64,000 nucleotides of DNA, from contig CAXTUB010000015.1 in assembly GCA_964247385.1 (NCBI GenBank), positions 16,314 through 80,313 of the forward strand. Direction: 5' to 3'. The notes beneath the pieces are model-generated. The model did no database searches and was not told where the DNA came from. It worked only from the letters and a program-made list of their open reading frames with translations. This document shows, piece by piece, positions 34,035 through 43,045 of this stretch; position 1 is the first letter of the stretch; the number at the start of each line of letters is the position of its first letter. The stretch is from TMP-86 sp964247385 (GTDB taxonomy: Bacteria; Pseudomonadota; Gammaproteobacteria; Steroidobacterales; Steroidobacteraceae). The position numbers were made by a program, and so were the translations under genes.

Positions 34035-36323
34035 GTGCTGAGTCAGGAACTTGAATATTGCTTGAATGATGCGTTTCAGGGCGCGCGCGAGGCGCGCCAC
34101 GAATTCATGACGGTGGAGCACTTGTTGCTGGCCATCATCGAGACTTCGAAGATCCGCGAGATCTTGAAATCCTGTGGCGGCGATGCGGCCAAGCTCAAGA
34201 CCGAGCTGAAACAATTCATCGATCAGACGACGCCGCGGCTGCCGTCAGGGCAGGATCGCGATGTGCAGCCGACGCTCGGGTTTCAACGGGTATTGCAGCG
34301 CGCCGTGTTTCACGTGCAGTCGAGCGGCAAGAAAGAAGTGACCGTCGCCAATGTTCTGGTGGCGATTTTCAGTGAGAAGCAATCTCACGCCGCGTATTTG
34401 CTCAGCATGCAGGACGTGTCGCGGCTGGATGTGGTCAATTTCATTGCACATGGCCTCTCCAAGTCCTCGGGCGAGGAGCGATCTGAGCGCGATGAGAGCA
34501 GCCCCGCCGAGACCGACCGCGAGGGCGACTCGGGCGGATCGGCGCTCGAGAAATATGCGACCAACTTGAACGAGTCCGCTCGGCTCGGAAAAATTGATCC
34601 GCTCATCGGCCGCCGTTTGGAAGTGGAGCGCACCATCGAGATTCTCTGCCGTAGGCGCAAGAACAATCCGTTGTACGTAGGGGAGGCAGGCGTCGGCAAG
34701 ACGGCCATCGCCGAGGGGCTTGCGCGCATGATTGTCGAAGGCAACGTGCCCGACGTACTGAGCGACGCCACCATTTACGCGCTCGACATGGGCTCTCTGG
34801 TTGCGGGAACGAAATATCGCGGCGACTTCGAAAAACGCTTGAAAGCCGTGCTGGCTGAGGTCAAGAAGCAGTCGGGCGCCGTCCTGTTCATCGATGAGAT
34901 TCATACCGTCATCGGCGCCGGCGCGGCGTCGGGCGGCGTGATGGATGCGTCCAACTTGATCAAACCGGCGCTGGCCAATGGAGATCTGCGCTGCATCGGC
35001 TCGACCACCTACAGCGAGTACCGCGGCATTTTCGAAAAGGACCACGCGCTCGCGCGGCGCTTCCAAAAAATCGACATCGTCGAGCCTTCGGTCAGCGATA
35101 CGGTTGACATTTTGCGAGGGCTCAAATCCCGCTTCGAGCAGCATCACGGCATTCTTTACGAGGATGAGGCTTTGCAAGCCGCAGCGGAGCTGGCGGCGCG
35201 TCACATCAATGACCGGCACATGCCGGACAAAGCCATCGATGTGGTCGACGAAGCAGGCGCGAATTTGCGGCTTCGGCCGGTCGATCAACGCGACCCGTCC
35301 GTCACCGTGTCCCACATCGAAAACGTGGTGGCGCGCATCGCCCGCATTCCACCGAAGAACGTCTCTCTATCGGACCGTGATTTGCTGAAAAATCTCGAGC
35401 GCAATTTGAAGCTGACGATTTTCGGCCAGGATCGCGCCATCGAGGCGTTGGCCTCGGCCATCAAGATGTCGCGCTCGGGCCTTGGCGATCAACGCAAGCC
35501 CGTGGGCTCGTTTTTGTTCGCAGGCCCGACCGGGGTGGGCAAAACCGAAGTGACGCGCCAGTTGGCGCTCGCCATGGGCGTGGAGTTCGTGCGCTTCGAC
35601 ATGTCCGAGTATATGGAGCGGCACACGGTTTCGCGGCTCATCGGCGCGCCGCCGGGCTATGTGGGTTTCGATCAAGGCGGCCTGCTGACCGAGTCCATCG
35701 CCAAGCATCCGCACTGCGTGCTCTTGCTCGATGAGATCGAAAAAGCGCACCCCGATGTGTTCAATCTACTGCTGCAAGTCATGGATCACGGAACGCTCAC
35801 GGACAACAATGGGCGCAAGGCAGATTTCCGCCATGTCATTCTGGTCATGACGACGAACGCGGGCGCCGCTGAAATGAGCCGTCCTGGCATCGGCTTCATG
35901 CCTCACGACAACACATCCGATGGCTCGGAGGCCATTCGCCGCTTGTTCTCTCCGGAATTTCGCAATCGCCTGGACTCGGTGATTCAATTTGCAGGCCTCG
36001 ATTCTGCGACCATCGAGCGCGTGGTGGATAAGCTTCTGGTCGAGGCGGAGGCGCAGCTAGAGCAGAAGCGCGTCACTCTGTCGGTGGACGATGCGGCCCG
36101 CGCCTGGATTGCGAAGCGGGGCTACGATCCGAAGATGGGTGCGCGGCCCATGGCGCGAATCATTCAAGAGCATGTCAAGCGTCCGCTGGCCGAAGAGCTG
36201 TTATTCGGCAAGCTGGTCGACGGAGGACATGTCGAGGTCACGGTGAGTGAGGACGGCGATGCGCTCGCTTTCGAGTGCAAAGCTTCCGAGCCCACACCCG
36301 CAATGCTCACGCGGACGGAATAG
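34035..36323 (+). CDS. clpA: ATP-dependent Clp protease ATP-binding subunit ClpA
   Basis: Hexameric AAA+ unfoldase partner of ClpP, 762 residues (E. coli 758). The ClpN repeats at residues 1-145 are followed by a charged linker (SERDESSPAETDREGDSGGS), the D1 module with Walker A GEAGVGKTAIAEGL and Walker B VLFIDEIHT, and the D2 module with GPTGVGKTEVTRQL and VLLLDEIEKAHPD. The start is GTG 34035. It forms an operon with clpS and is convergent with infA. Confidence 0.97.
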   Translation: MLSQELEYCLNDAFQGAREARHEFMTVEHLLLAIIETSKIREILKSCGGDAAKLKTELKQFIDQTTPRLPSGQDRDVQPTLGFQRVLQRAVFHVQSSGKKEVTVANVLVAIFSEKQSHAAYLLSMQDVSRLDVVNFIAHGLSKSSGEERSERDESSPAETDREGDSGGSALEKYATNLNESARLGKIDPLIGRRLEVERTIEILCRRRKNNPLYVGEAGVGKTAIAEGLARMIVEGNVPDVLSDATIYALDMGSLVAGTKYRGDFEKRLKAVLAEVKKQSGAVLFIDEIHTVIGAGAASGGVMDASNLIKPALANGDLRCIGSTTYSEYRGIFEKDHALARRFQKIDIVEPSVSDTVDILRGLKSRFEQHHGILYEDEALQAAAELAARHINDRHMPDKAIDVVDEAGANLRLRPVDQRDPSVTVSHIENVVARIARIPPKNVSLSDRDLLKNLERNLKLTIFGQDRAIEALASAIKMSRSGLGDQRKPVGSFLFAGPTGVGKTEVTRQLALAMGVEFVRFDMSEYMERHTVSRLIGAPPGYVGFDQGGLLTESIAKHPHCVLLLDEIEKAHPDVFNLLLQVMDHGTLTDNNGRKADFRHVILVMTTNAGAAEMSRPGIGFMPHDNTSDGSEAIRRLFSPEFRNRLDSVIQFAGLDSATIERVVDKLLVEAEAQLEQKRVTLSVDDAARAWIAKRGYDPKMGARPMARIIQEHVKRPLAEELLFGKLVDGGHVEVTVSEDGDALAFECKASEPTPAMLTRTE

Positions 36324-36343
36324 CGCGCCGTCCGCGGGAAGCA

Positions 36344-36562
36344 TCACCGCCCGCGATAGATGATTCGGCCCTTGCTCAGATCGTAGGGCGTCATTTCGAC
36401 CGTGACTTGATCGCCCGTCAGGATACGAATGTAATTCTTGCGCATCTTTCCGGAGATGTGCGCGGTCACGACGTGGCCGGTTTTGAGCTTGACGCGAAAA
36501 GTCGTATTGGGAAGTGTTTCGACCACTTCACCTTCCAATTGAATCGCCTCTTCTTTCGACAT
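36344..36562 (-). CDS. infA: Translation initiation factor IF-1
   Basis: A 72-residue S1-fold protein from the ATG at 36562 (MSKEEAIQLEGEVVETLPN), with FRVKLKTGHVVTAHISGKMRKNYIRIL, and VTVEMTPYDLSKGRIIYR at the end, matching IF-1 throughout. It binds the A site of the 30S subunit during initiation. GGAG stands 5 bases before the start. An upstream in-frame start overlaps aat and is not credible. Confidence 0.97.
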   Translation of the reverse strand: MSKEEAIQLEGEVVETLPNTTFRVKLKTGHVVTAHISGKMRKNYIRILTGDQVTVEMTPYDLSKGRIIYRGR

Positions 36563-36633
36563 GATGCTCCGCTGGCCGTCACCGCGCGCGCATTGTGCAT
36601 AAACGCCTAGGTCAATGCAATTTTCCAGGCTTT

Positions 36634-37326
36634 TTACCGCATCCCGCGCCATGTGCTCGGATCGCTTCGCGCCCAGCGATCGAGGTATTCGACGAAACGT
36701 GCGCGCGGCACTTCTTCGCCCCCGAGGCTGTGCAGGTGCTCACTCGCCACTTGACAGTCGATGAGGTGGATCTCGCGCGCCATGCATTCACGGACCAGGC
36801 GCTCCAAAGCGAATTTCGAGGCATCTCGCGCCGTCGAGAACATCGATTCGCCGAAGAAAACGCCGCCGAGCTGCAGACCATAGAGCCCTCCCACCAACTC
36901 CTCTCCCCGCAGCACCTCGATCGAGTGCGCGAAACCCTGTTGATGCAAATGCTCGTACGCCGAAATCATGTCGGCATTCAGCCAGGTTTCCGGACAGCCG
37001 CGGCGCGGCGCGGCGCACGCGCGGATGACGGCACCGAATTGCGTATCGAGGCGCGTCGCGTACAAGGCGCGGCGCAGGGATTTGCCGAGCGAGCGCGACA
37101 CTTTGAACCGATCCGGCCAGAGCACCATGCGGGGGTCGGGCGACCACCACAGGATGGGCTGCTCGTGCGAATACCAGGGGAAGATACCGCGCCGATAAGC
37201 TGCGAGAATTCTTTCCTGCGATAGATCCCCCCCGGCTGCGAGCAGGCCTTGAGGCATCTGCAAGGCGCGCTCGAGCGGCGGGAAGGAGTCGGGGCCGGCA
37301 TGCTCGCCCAGCCACGCAAGCTTCAT
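36634..37326 (-). CDS. aat: Leucyl/phenylalanyl-tRNA-protein transferase
   Basis: Adds Leu or Phe to proteins with N-terminal Arg or Lys, making them N-end rule substrates for ClpS-ClpAP, whose genes are adjacent. The protein of about 230 residues (E. coli 234) has GLLAAGGDLSQERILAAYRR, GIFPWY, ILWWSPDPRMVLWP, HSIEVLRGEELVGGLYG and GESMFS. The ATG at 37326 is chosen because it avoids overlap with the upstream gene and matches the family start. Confidence 0.96.
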   Translation of the reverse strand: MKLAWLGEHAGPDSFPPLERALQMPQGLLAAGGDLSQERILAAYRRGIFPWYSHEQPILWWSPDPRMVLWPDRFKVSRSLGKSLRRALYATRLDTQFGAVIRACAAPRRGCPETWLNADMISAYEHLHQQGFAHSIEVLRGEELVGGLYGLQLGGVFFGESMFSTARDASKFALERLVRECMAREIHLIDCQVASEHLHSLGGEEVPRARFVEYLDRWARSDPSTWRGMR

Positions 37327-37339
37327 TCGAAGTTTCGCA

Positions 37340-38539
37340 TCACGGTTCCGCAACCCGCAGGAGTTCATCCTTGCGGTGATACGGAAGATGAGAATTCACG
37401 GCTTCGGCGTATTCGTCCACTCCGCGTGCTTCGCGGGCCGCGAAGTCGCGGATCGCAGCCGCGAAACGCGCATCTCGAATTTCGTGCGCGGAATGAGTGA
37501 TGGTGGGAACAAACCCACGCGGTACCTTGTGCTCGCCCTGGGTGCCGGGCTCGAAGCGTGCGAGGCCATGCTCGATGCAGTAATCGATGCCTTGGTAATA
37601 GCATGCTTCGAAGTGCAGACTGTGAAAATTACCGCCCGCACCCCAATAGCGGCCGTAGAGCGTCTCGCTGTCGCGGAAAAAAATCGCTACCGCAATGGGC
37701 GTGGCGCCGTGCCGTGCAATCTTCAGCATCAAATGCTCTGGCAGGCTTGCAGCTATTTGCGTGAAAAACGCAAGATCGAGATAGGGATGGTGGCCATGCC
37801 GATGAAACGTATCGGCATAGAAAGCGAAGAGCGTTTTCCACAAACGGGCGTCGATTTCACCGCCCATCCGCGTTTCGAATTCGATGCCCGCCTCGGCGAC
37901 ACGGCGCCTTTCGCGCTTGGCTTTCTTGCGCTTCTCCGCCGTGAAAGTCGCGAGAAACTCATCGAACGAGCCAAACCCCGCGTTGAACCAATGAAATTGG
38001 CAATCTTTGCGCAAGATGAGACCGTGACTTGCAAGGCGCTGCGCTTCCTCTCGACTCGGGAACAATACGTGCCATGACGAGCCGGATTGCTGGGCAAGCA
38101 GCCCGCGCAGGGCGGCAATCAGCGCCGCTTCGCACGCTGCGCGGTCGGCGCCACCTGCAACGAGAAACCGCGGGCCTGTCACCGGTGTGAAAGGCACTGC
38201 GCACACGAGCTTCGGATAGTAGGCGAGGCCGTGCTGCTCGTACGCATGCGCCCACGAGAAATCGAACACGAACTCGCCGCGCGAGTGACGCTTGAAATAC
38301 GCAGGCGCCGCGGCAACGAGCGAGCCCGATGCATCGCGAAGGATGGCATGGGTCGGCATCCAGCCGCTGGCCCGCGACACGCAGCCGGTGGTTTCCAGCG
38401 CACTCAAGAATTCGTGGCGTAGAAACGGCTGCGAGCTCGGCAGAAGAGCATTCCACTCCGCCGCGCCGATCTCGCCGATGCCGCTAAGAAACCGCGGCGT
38501 GAAGCGGGATGTCTTGCCGCTCAAGATAACGGTCCGCAT
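37340..38539 (-). CDS. FemAB-like GNAT N-acyltransferase (PF04339 family)
   Basis: A 399-residue cytoplasmic protein of the family often labelled peptidoglycan biosynthesis protein or GNAT acyltransferase. Typical blocks are WNALLPSSQPFLRHEFLSALE, FDFSWAHAYEQHGLAYYPKL, GCQFHWFN-like DCQFHWFN, FTAEKRKKAKRERRR, GRYWGAG and FEPGTQGEHKVPRGF, followed by T-SAHE. The substrate is not established for the family. It overlaps the 3' end of trxB by 56 bases; a TTG 15 bases later in the frame would reduce this to 41. It precedes aat by 13 bp. Confidence 0.88.
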   Translation of the reverse strand: MRTVILSGKTSRFTPRFLSGIGEIGAAEWNALLPSSQPFLRHEFLSALETTGCVSRASGWMPTHAILRDASGSLVAAAPAYFKRHSRGEFVFDFSWAHAYEQHGLAYYPKLVCAVPFTPVTGPRFLVAGGADRAACEAALIAALRGLLAQQSGSSWHVLFPSREEAQRLASHGLILRKDCQFHWFNAGFGSFDEFLATFTAEKRKKAKRERRRVAEAGIEFETRMGGEIDARLWKTLFAFYADTFHRHGHHPYLDLAFFTQIAASLPEHLMLKIARHGATPIAVAIFFRDSETLYGRYWGAGGNFHSLHFEACYYQGIDYCIEHGLARFEPGTQGEHKVPRGFVPTITHSAHEIRDARFAAAIRDFAAREARGVDEYAEAVNSHLPYHRKDELLRVAEP

Positions 38540-39461
38540 CGAGCGCCGCCATGCAGCCCGTGCCTGCGGAAGTCACTGCCTGACGATACACATGATCGGC
38601 CACATCGCCCGCGGCGAACACGCCGGGAACGCTCGTGGCCGTCGCGTCGCCTTCCAGACCGCCTTTCACTCGAATGTAGCCGCCTTTCATGTTCAACTGA
38701 CCTTCGAACAACTGGGTGTTGGGGTGGTGCCCGACGGCGATGAACACGCCGTGCACGGCAAGGTCCTGCGCGCCGCCGCCGCGTGCATCAGCGATGCGCA
38801 CCCCGTGCACACCCGTGTCATCGCCCAAGATCCGCACGACTTCATGATTCCATACGACCGAGACTTTCCCCATCTCGCGCAAAGCGAAGAGCCGGTCCTG
38901 CAGAATTTTTTCTGCGCGCAGCTTGTCGCGCCGATGCACGAGCGTGACGTGCGCCGCGATATTCGCAAGATACAGCGCTTCCTCGACGGCCGTATTGCCT
39001 CCGCCGATGACCGCAACGCGTTTGCCCTTGTAGAAAAATCCATCGCAAGTCGCGCAGGCCGAAACCCCCTTACCCCTGAACTCTTCCTCGGAAGGCAGCC
39101 CCAAATATTTTGCGGATGCCCCGGTCGCAATGATCAGCGCATCGGCCGTGTATTCGCCCCGCTCGCCTGATAAGCGGAACGGTTGCGAGTGCAAGTCGAC
39201 GCGATGAATGTGATCGGCAATGATGGCCGTCTTGAAACGCTGTGCATGCTCGAGCATGCGCGTCATGAGCGCGGGCCCTTGCAATCCATGCGCATCGCCC
39301 GGCCAATTATCCACCTCGGTGGTCGTCATCAGCTGACCGCCTTGCGCAAGCCCCGTGATCAACAATGGTGAACGATTTGCGCGCGCTGCATACACGGCGG
39401 CGCTATAGCCCGCGGGGCCGGAACCCAAGATGATCAGCCGGCTCTGACGCGTGGTGCTCAT
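38484..39461 (-). CDS. trxB: Thioredoxin-disulfide reductase
   Basis: FAD/NADPH enzyme that reduces thioredoxin, 325 residues. It starts MSTTRQSRLIILGSGPAGYS, nearly the E. coli start, and has the redox pair in CATCDGFFYKGK, the NADPH motif VIGGGNTAVEEALYLAN and the late PGVFAAGDVADHVYRQAVT. It is divergent from ftsK with an AT-rich 58-76 bp gap. Confidence 0.97.
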   Translation of the reverse strand: MSTTRQSRLIILGSGPAGYSAAVYAARANRSPLLITGLAQGGQLMTTTEVDNWPGDAHGLQGPALMTRMLEHAQRFKTAIIADHIHRVDLHSQPFRLSGERGEYTADALIIATGASAKYLGLPSEEEFRGKGVSACATCDGFFYKGKRVAVIGGGNTAVEEALYLANIAAHVTLVHRRDKLRAEKILQDRLFALREMGKVSVVWNHEVVRILGDDTGVHGVRIADARGGGAQDLAVHGVFIAVGHHPNTQLFEGQLNMKGGYIRVKGGLEGDATATSVPGVFAAGDVADHVYRQAVTSAGTGCMAALDADRYLERQDIPLHAAVS

Positions 39462-39537
39462 GTATAATTTTTTCGGCGCGGCGTCATGTCTCGAAGACTC
39501 ATGGTAAGTAAATTGAGCGGTGCGGGAAAGGCTTTCT

Positions 39538-41865
39538 TTGGCTGAATCAGCCGATCACAAGAGTGCGAAGAGCAAGCCTGCGCTCTCTGCGGCCGTGTCG
39601 CGCTCGCTGCGTGAAGGCACGCTGTGGCTCTTGGGCGCAATCGCTCTCGTGCTGCTCCTCTCCTTGCTCTCATATCGGGCTCACGACCCGGGCTTTGCCG
39701 ATACCGGCGAGCCCGGCCCCGTCGGCAATTGGGTTGGTCCCATGGGTGCGTGGTTGTCGGGATTTTTCTTTTTCTTGTTCGGCCGGCCGGCGTATTTGTT
39801 TCCGCTCATGTTGGGGCTGGCAGGCTGGCTGGTGCATCGCGAGCATTCGATCGAGTCGAAGTCGCGCTTGGGCGCGCTGCTTCGTGGCGGGGGATTCGTG
39901 CTCGTGCTGTTGACGAGTTGCGGCATGGCGACTTTGCATTGGGACGGTTCGGCTTTCCCGAACAGCGCGGGCGGTGTCGTCGGTGATCTCGTGGGTCGAG
40001 GTACGGCGAGAGCGTTTGGTTTTCTCGGCGCCACGCTTTTGCTGCTGGGTGCCTGGCTTGCGAGCGTCGCGCTGTTCCTCGGTATTTCCTGGTTCGATGT
40101 CATGGATCGGCTCGGCGCATGGTCTTTGAGCGGCTTCGAGTGGGCGCACGCACGCTGGATCGCGCGCCGTGAGCTCGCGGCGGGGCAGATGCGCAAGCAG
40201 GCACGGCAAGAAGTCGTGCGCGAGGAGCAAAAGAAATCCGCTCGCAGACCGCCGCCGCGGATCGAGCCGCAGGCGCCCGTGCTGGAGAAAAGCGAACGCG
40301 CCGAGCGCGAGCGGCAAGTGCCGTTATTCGACGCCGCCAAGTCGAGCGAGCTGCCTCAGTTGTCGCTCCTCGATGAGCCCGGCCCGCGCGAGGCAACGTA
40401 TTCGGATGAAGCGCTCGAGGCCATGTCTCGTTTGGTCGAGCTCAAACTGCGCAATTTCGGCGTGGAGGCCGAAGTGGTCGCAGTGCAACCGGGGCCGGTG
40501 GTGACACGTTTCGAGCTGCGGCCCGCGCCGGGTGTCAAGGTCAGTCAGATCAGCAATCTATCCAAGGATCTGGCGCGCGAGCTGTCGGCGATCAGCGTGC
40601 GCGTGGTGGAAGTCATCCCCGGCAAGTCCGTGGTGGGCCTCGAGATTCCAAATGAGAAGCGCGAAATTGTCACGCTCGGCGAAATCATCAAATCCAAACC
40701 GTACGATGATGTGAGCTCGCCGCTTGCGCTCGCGTTGGGCAAGGACATTGGCGGCGTGCCGGTGGTCGCAGACCTCGCGCGCATGCCGCATCTGCTCATC
40801 GCGGGCACCACGGGCTCGGGCAAGTCGGTCGGCATCAACGCCATGGTGTTGAGCCTGATCTACAAAGCGACGCCAGAGCACGTGCGCATGATCATGATCG
40901 ATCCGAAAATGCTCGAGCTCTCGGTGTACGAAGGCATTCCGCATCTGCTGGCGCCGGTCGTCACGGACATGAAGCATGCGGCCAATGCGTTGCGTTGGTG
41001 TGTCGCAGAGATGGAGCGCCGCTACCTGCTCATGTCGCTTCTCGGCGTGCGCAACATGAGTAGCTTCAATCGCAAGGTGAAGGATGCCGAAGCGGAAGGC
41101 AAGCCCATCAAGGACCCGATCGTGTTGCAGAAGGCGGCGCAGGGCGTGCCCGGTGTGACGCCTGCCGAGGCCGAGGATTTGTCGACGCTTCCTTACGTCG
41201 TGGTCATCATCGATGAGCTGGCCGATCTCATGATGATCGTTGGCAAGAAAGTCGAGGAGCTCATCGCAAGGCTTGCGCAGAAAGCGCGCGCCGCAGGCAT
41301 TCATCTCATTCTGGCCACGCAGCGCCCGTCGGTGGATGTGATCACCGGTCTCATCAAGGCCAACATTCCCTCGCGCATCGCCTTTCAGGTGTCGGCCAAG
41401 GTGGATTCGCGCACCATTCTCGATCAGAGCGGCGCAGAGTCGCTCTTGGGTCACGGTGACATGCTGTACTTGCCGCCCGGCACGTCCATTCCCACGCGTG
41501 TGCATGGCGCGTTCGTGTCGGATCAAGAGGTGCATCGCGTGGTGGCCTCACTGAAGAAGGGCGCCGCGCCCACGTACATCGAGGAAATCATCACGGGGCC
41601 CAAAGCGGCGATCCCTGGCTTCCCGAGTGAGGATGACGAAGGCGAGACCGAAACCGATGGCGAGCAGGATCCGCTTTACGACGAGGCCGTGCGCATCGTG
41701 GTCGAATCGCGCAAGGCATCGATCTCGGGCGTGCAGCGGCGCTTGAAGATTGGCTATAACCGCGCTGCGCGGCTGGTGGAGACCATGGAGGCGGCCGGAC
41801 TCGTCGGGCCATTGCAGTCGAACGGCAGCCGCGAGATTTTCGCTCCTGCGCCGCTCACCGAATAA
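39538..41865 (+). CDS. ftsK: DNA translocase FtsK
   Basis: Division-linked DNA pump that clears chromosome dimers from the septum. About 775 residues: four membrane segments within residues 20-190, a short basic linker (RRELAAGQMRKQARQEVVREEQ is part), the alpha/beta motor with Walker A GTTGSGKSVGINA and Walker B VVIIDELADLMM, and the C-terminal gamma domain (ISGVQRRLKIGYNRAARLVE) that reads KOPS. The linker is far shorter than in E. coli (1329 residues). TTG 39538 is chosen for GGGAAAGG six bases upstream; GTG 39520 is possible. Confidence 0.95.
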   Translation: MAESADHKSAKSKPALSAAVSRSLREGTLWLLGAIALVLLLSLLSYRAHDPGFADTGEPGPVGNWVGPMGAWLSGFFFFLFGRPAYLFPLMLGLAGWLVHREHSIESKSRLGALLRGGGFVLVLLTSCGMATLHWDGSAFPNSAGGVVGDLVGRGTARAFGFLGATLLLLGAWLASVALFLGISWFDVMDRLGAWSLSGFEWAHARWIARRELAAGQMRKQARQEVVREEQKKSARRPPPRIEPQAPVLEKSERAERERQVPLFDAAKSSELPQLSLLDEPGPREATYSDEALEAMSRLVELKLRNFGVEAEVVAVQPGPVVTRFELRPAPGVKVSQISNLSKDLARELSAISVRVVEVIPGKSVVGLEIPNEKREIVTLGEIIKSKPYDDVSSPLALALGKDIGGVPVVADLARMPHLLIAGTTGSGKSVGINAMVLSLIYKATPEHVRMIMIDPKMLELSVYEGIPHLLAPVVTDMKHAANALRWCVAEMERRYLLMSLLGVRNMSSFNRKVKDAEAEGKPIKDPIVLQKAAQGVPGVTPAEAEDLSTLPYVVVIIDELADLMMIVGKKVEELIARLAQKARAAGIHLILATQRPSVDVITGLIKANIPSRIAFQVSAKVDSRTILDQSGAESLLGHGDMLYLPPGTSIPTRVHGAFVSDQEVHRVVASLKKGAAPTYIEEIITGPKAAIPGFPSEDDEGETETDGEQDPLYDEAVRIVVESRKASISGVQRRLKIGYNRAARLVETMEAAGLVGPLQSNGSREIFAPAPLTE

Positions 41866-42644
41866 TGCGCTTGCGCTCGAATGTTGCGCGGTCTCCGCAA
41901 GCGCGCGGCTCGGCGCGTTGCGCTCAACCGGACGGCGTACGCGCCGCAAGCGTTTTTGTGGCTTTTCTCGGCGCGTTCGCTGCGTGCCCATCGCTTGCGG
42001 GTGCCGCGCCGGTCACAGATGGCCCAACGCTGGCTGCTTCCACGGCGGCTGCTTCCGCAGCGGCTGTTCCTTCCGCAGCCGCCCCTGATCTCGACCGGCA
42101 TCTAGCTGGCCTGACCTCGTGGTCCGCCGACTTCGAGCAGCGAGTCATTGACGGCAAAGGCGCGGTGGGTGAGGTGTCCAAGGGCCGCTTGTCCATTCAA
42201 AAGCCGCGCAAATTCCGCTGGGACTACCGCGAGCCTCATGCGCAGCTCATTCTCGCCGACGGGAGGCAGCTGTGGTTCTACGATAAAGACCTCGCTCAAG
42301 CCAACGTGCGCGACCTAGATTCAGCGCTGGCCAATACGCCGGCGATGCTTTTGTCCGCGCAGGCTCTGCCAAGCGCAGATTTCGATGTCACCGCGCTGCC
42401 GGCGAGCGAAGGGCTCGAATGGTTTCAATTGCGCCCGAAAGGCGAGCGTGGCGATTTTCTTGCGGTTCGCGTCGGTTTCCGCGGCGGCGAGCTGCGGCGC
42501 ATGCTGCTCGCCGATAAGTTGAATCAAGTGACGCGTCTCGAGTTCTCGAATGTGCAGCGCAATACCAAATTTTCTCCCGATACGTTCGAATTCACTCCAC
42601 CGCCCGGGGTGGATGTGATTGGCCAGCCGGTCGCCACGCCGTGA
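41865..42644 (+). CDS. lolA: Outer-membrane lipoprotein carrier protein LolA
   Basis: Periplasmic chaperone that takes lipoproteins from LolCDE to the outer membrane. The 259-residue precursor has a long N-region, a signal peptide with core SVFVAFLGAFAACPSLAGA, an Ala-rich linker and the LolA domain (LTSWSADFEQRVID, GRLSIQKPRKFRWDYREP, LWFYDKDLAQANVRDLD). Its start overlaps the ftsK stop by one base (TAATG), and its end overlaps the VanZ-like gene by 4 bases. The partner permease genes lie at 4.5-7.6 kb. Confidence 0.94.
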   Translation: MRLRSNVARSPQARGSARCAQPDGVRAASVFVAFLGAFAACPSLAGAAPVTDGPTLAASTAAASAAAVPSAAAPDLDRHLAGLTSWSADFEQRVIDGKGAVGEVSKGRLSIQKPRKFRWDYREPHAQLILADGRQLWFYDKDLAQANVRDLDSALANTPAMLLSAQALPSADFDVTALPASEGLEWFQLRPKGERGDFLAVRVGFRGGELRRMLLADKLNQVTRLEFSNVQRNTKFSPDTFEFTPPPGVDVIGQPVATP

Positions 42645-43045
42645 GAACCGATCTGCGCGCCCGCTGGGTATGGGCCATCGGCGGCGTCCTCATGGTGATG
42701 ACGGTGTTGTGTCTGTGCCTGTTGCCGGCGCCGGACATCGAGCCCGTGGCGCGGCTATTGCCGGACAAAGTGGAACACGCCATTGCCTTTTTTGGGATGA
42801 CGTTATGGTATTGCGGCGTTTATCCGCGGCGCCGCTGGCCGCTGATCGTATTTTTTTTCCTCTTGCTGGGCGCAGCCATCGAGGTAGCTCAGGGCGAGTT
42901 TACGGCGACGCGCGCCGCCGACGTGCGCGACTGGATGGCCGATGCCGCCGGCATTGGCTCTGCCGCGCTGGTCGCACGAGCGGGCGTGTCGGAGTGGGCC
43001 CGATGGTTGGAACTCGCCTGGAGCCGGCACTGGCCAAGGAGCTAA
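42641..43045 (+). CDS. VanZ-like small membrane protein
   Basis: A 134-residue protein with three to four membrane segments and the VanZ-like pattern LPDKVEHAIAFFGMTLWYC followed by GAAIEVAQG and RAADVRDWMADAAGIGSAAL. Such proteins are of unknown function; the name comes from the teicoplanin-resistance protein VanZ. GTG 42641 overlaps lolA by 4 bases, and its end overlaps rarA by 43 bases, so it is coupled between two genes that are often direct neighbours. Confidence 0.85.
   Translation: MRTDLRARWVWAIGGVLMVMTVLCLCLLPAPDIEPVARLLPDKVEHAIAFFGMTLWYCGVYPRRRWPLIVFFFLLLGAAIEVAQGEFTATRAADVRDWMADAAGIGSAALVARAGVSEWARWLELAWSRHWPRS

Noticed and set aside
34245..35315. 356-residue open frame antisense to clpA
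   Set aside because: Antisense shadow of an intact AAA+ gene.
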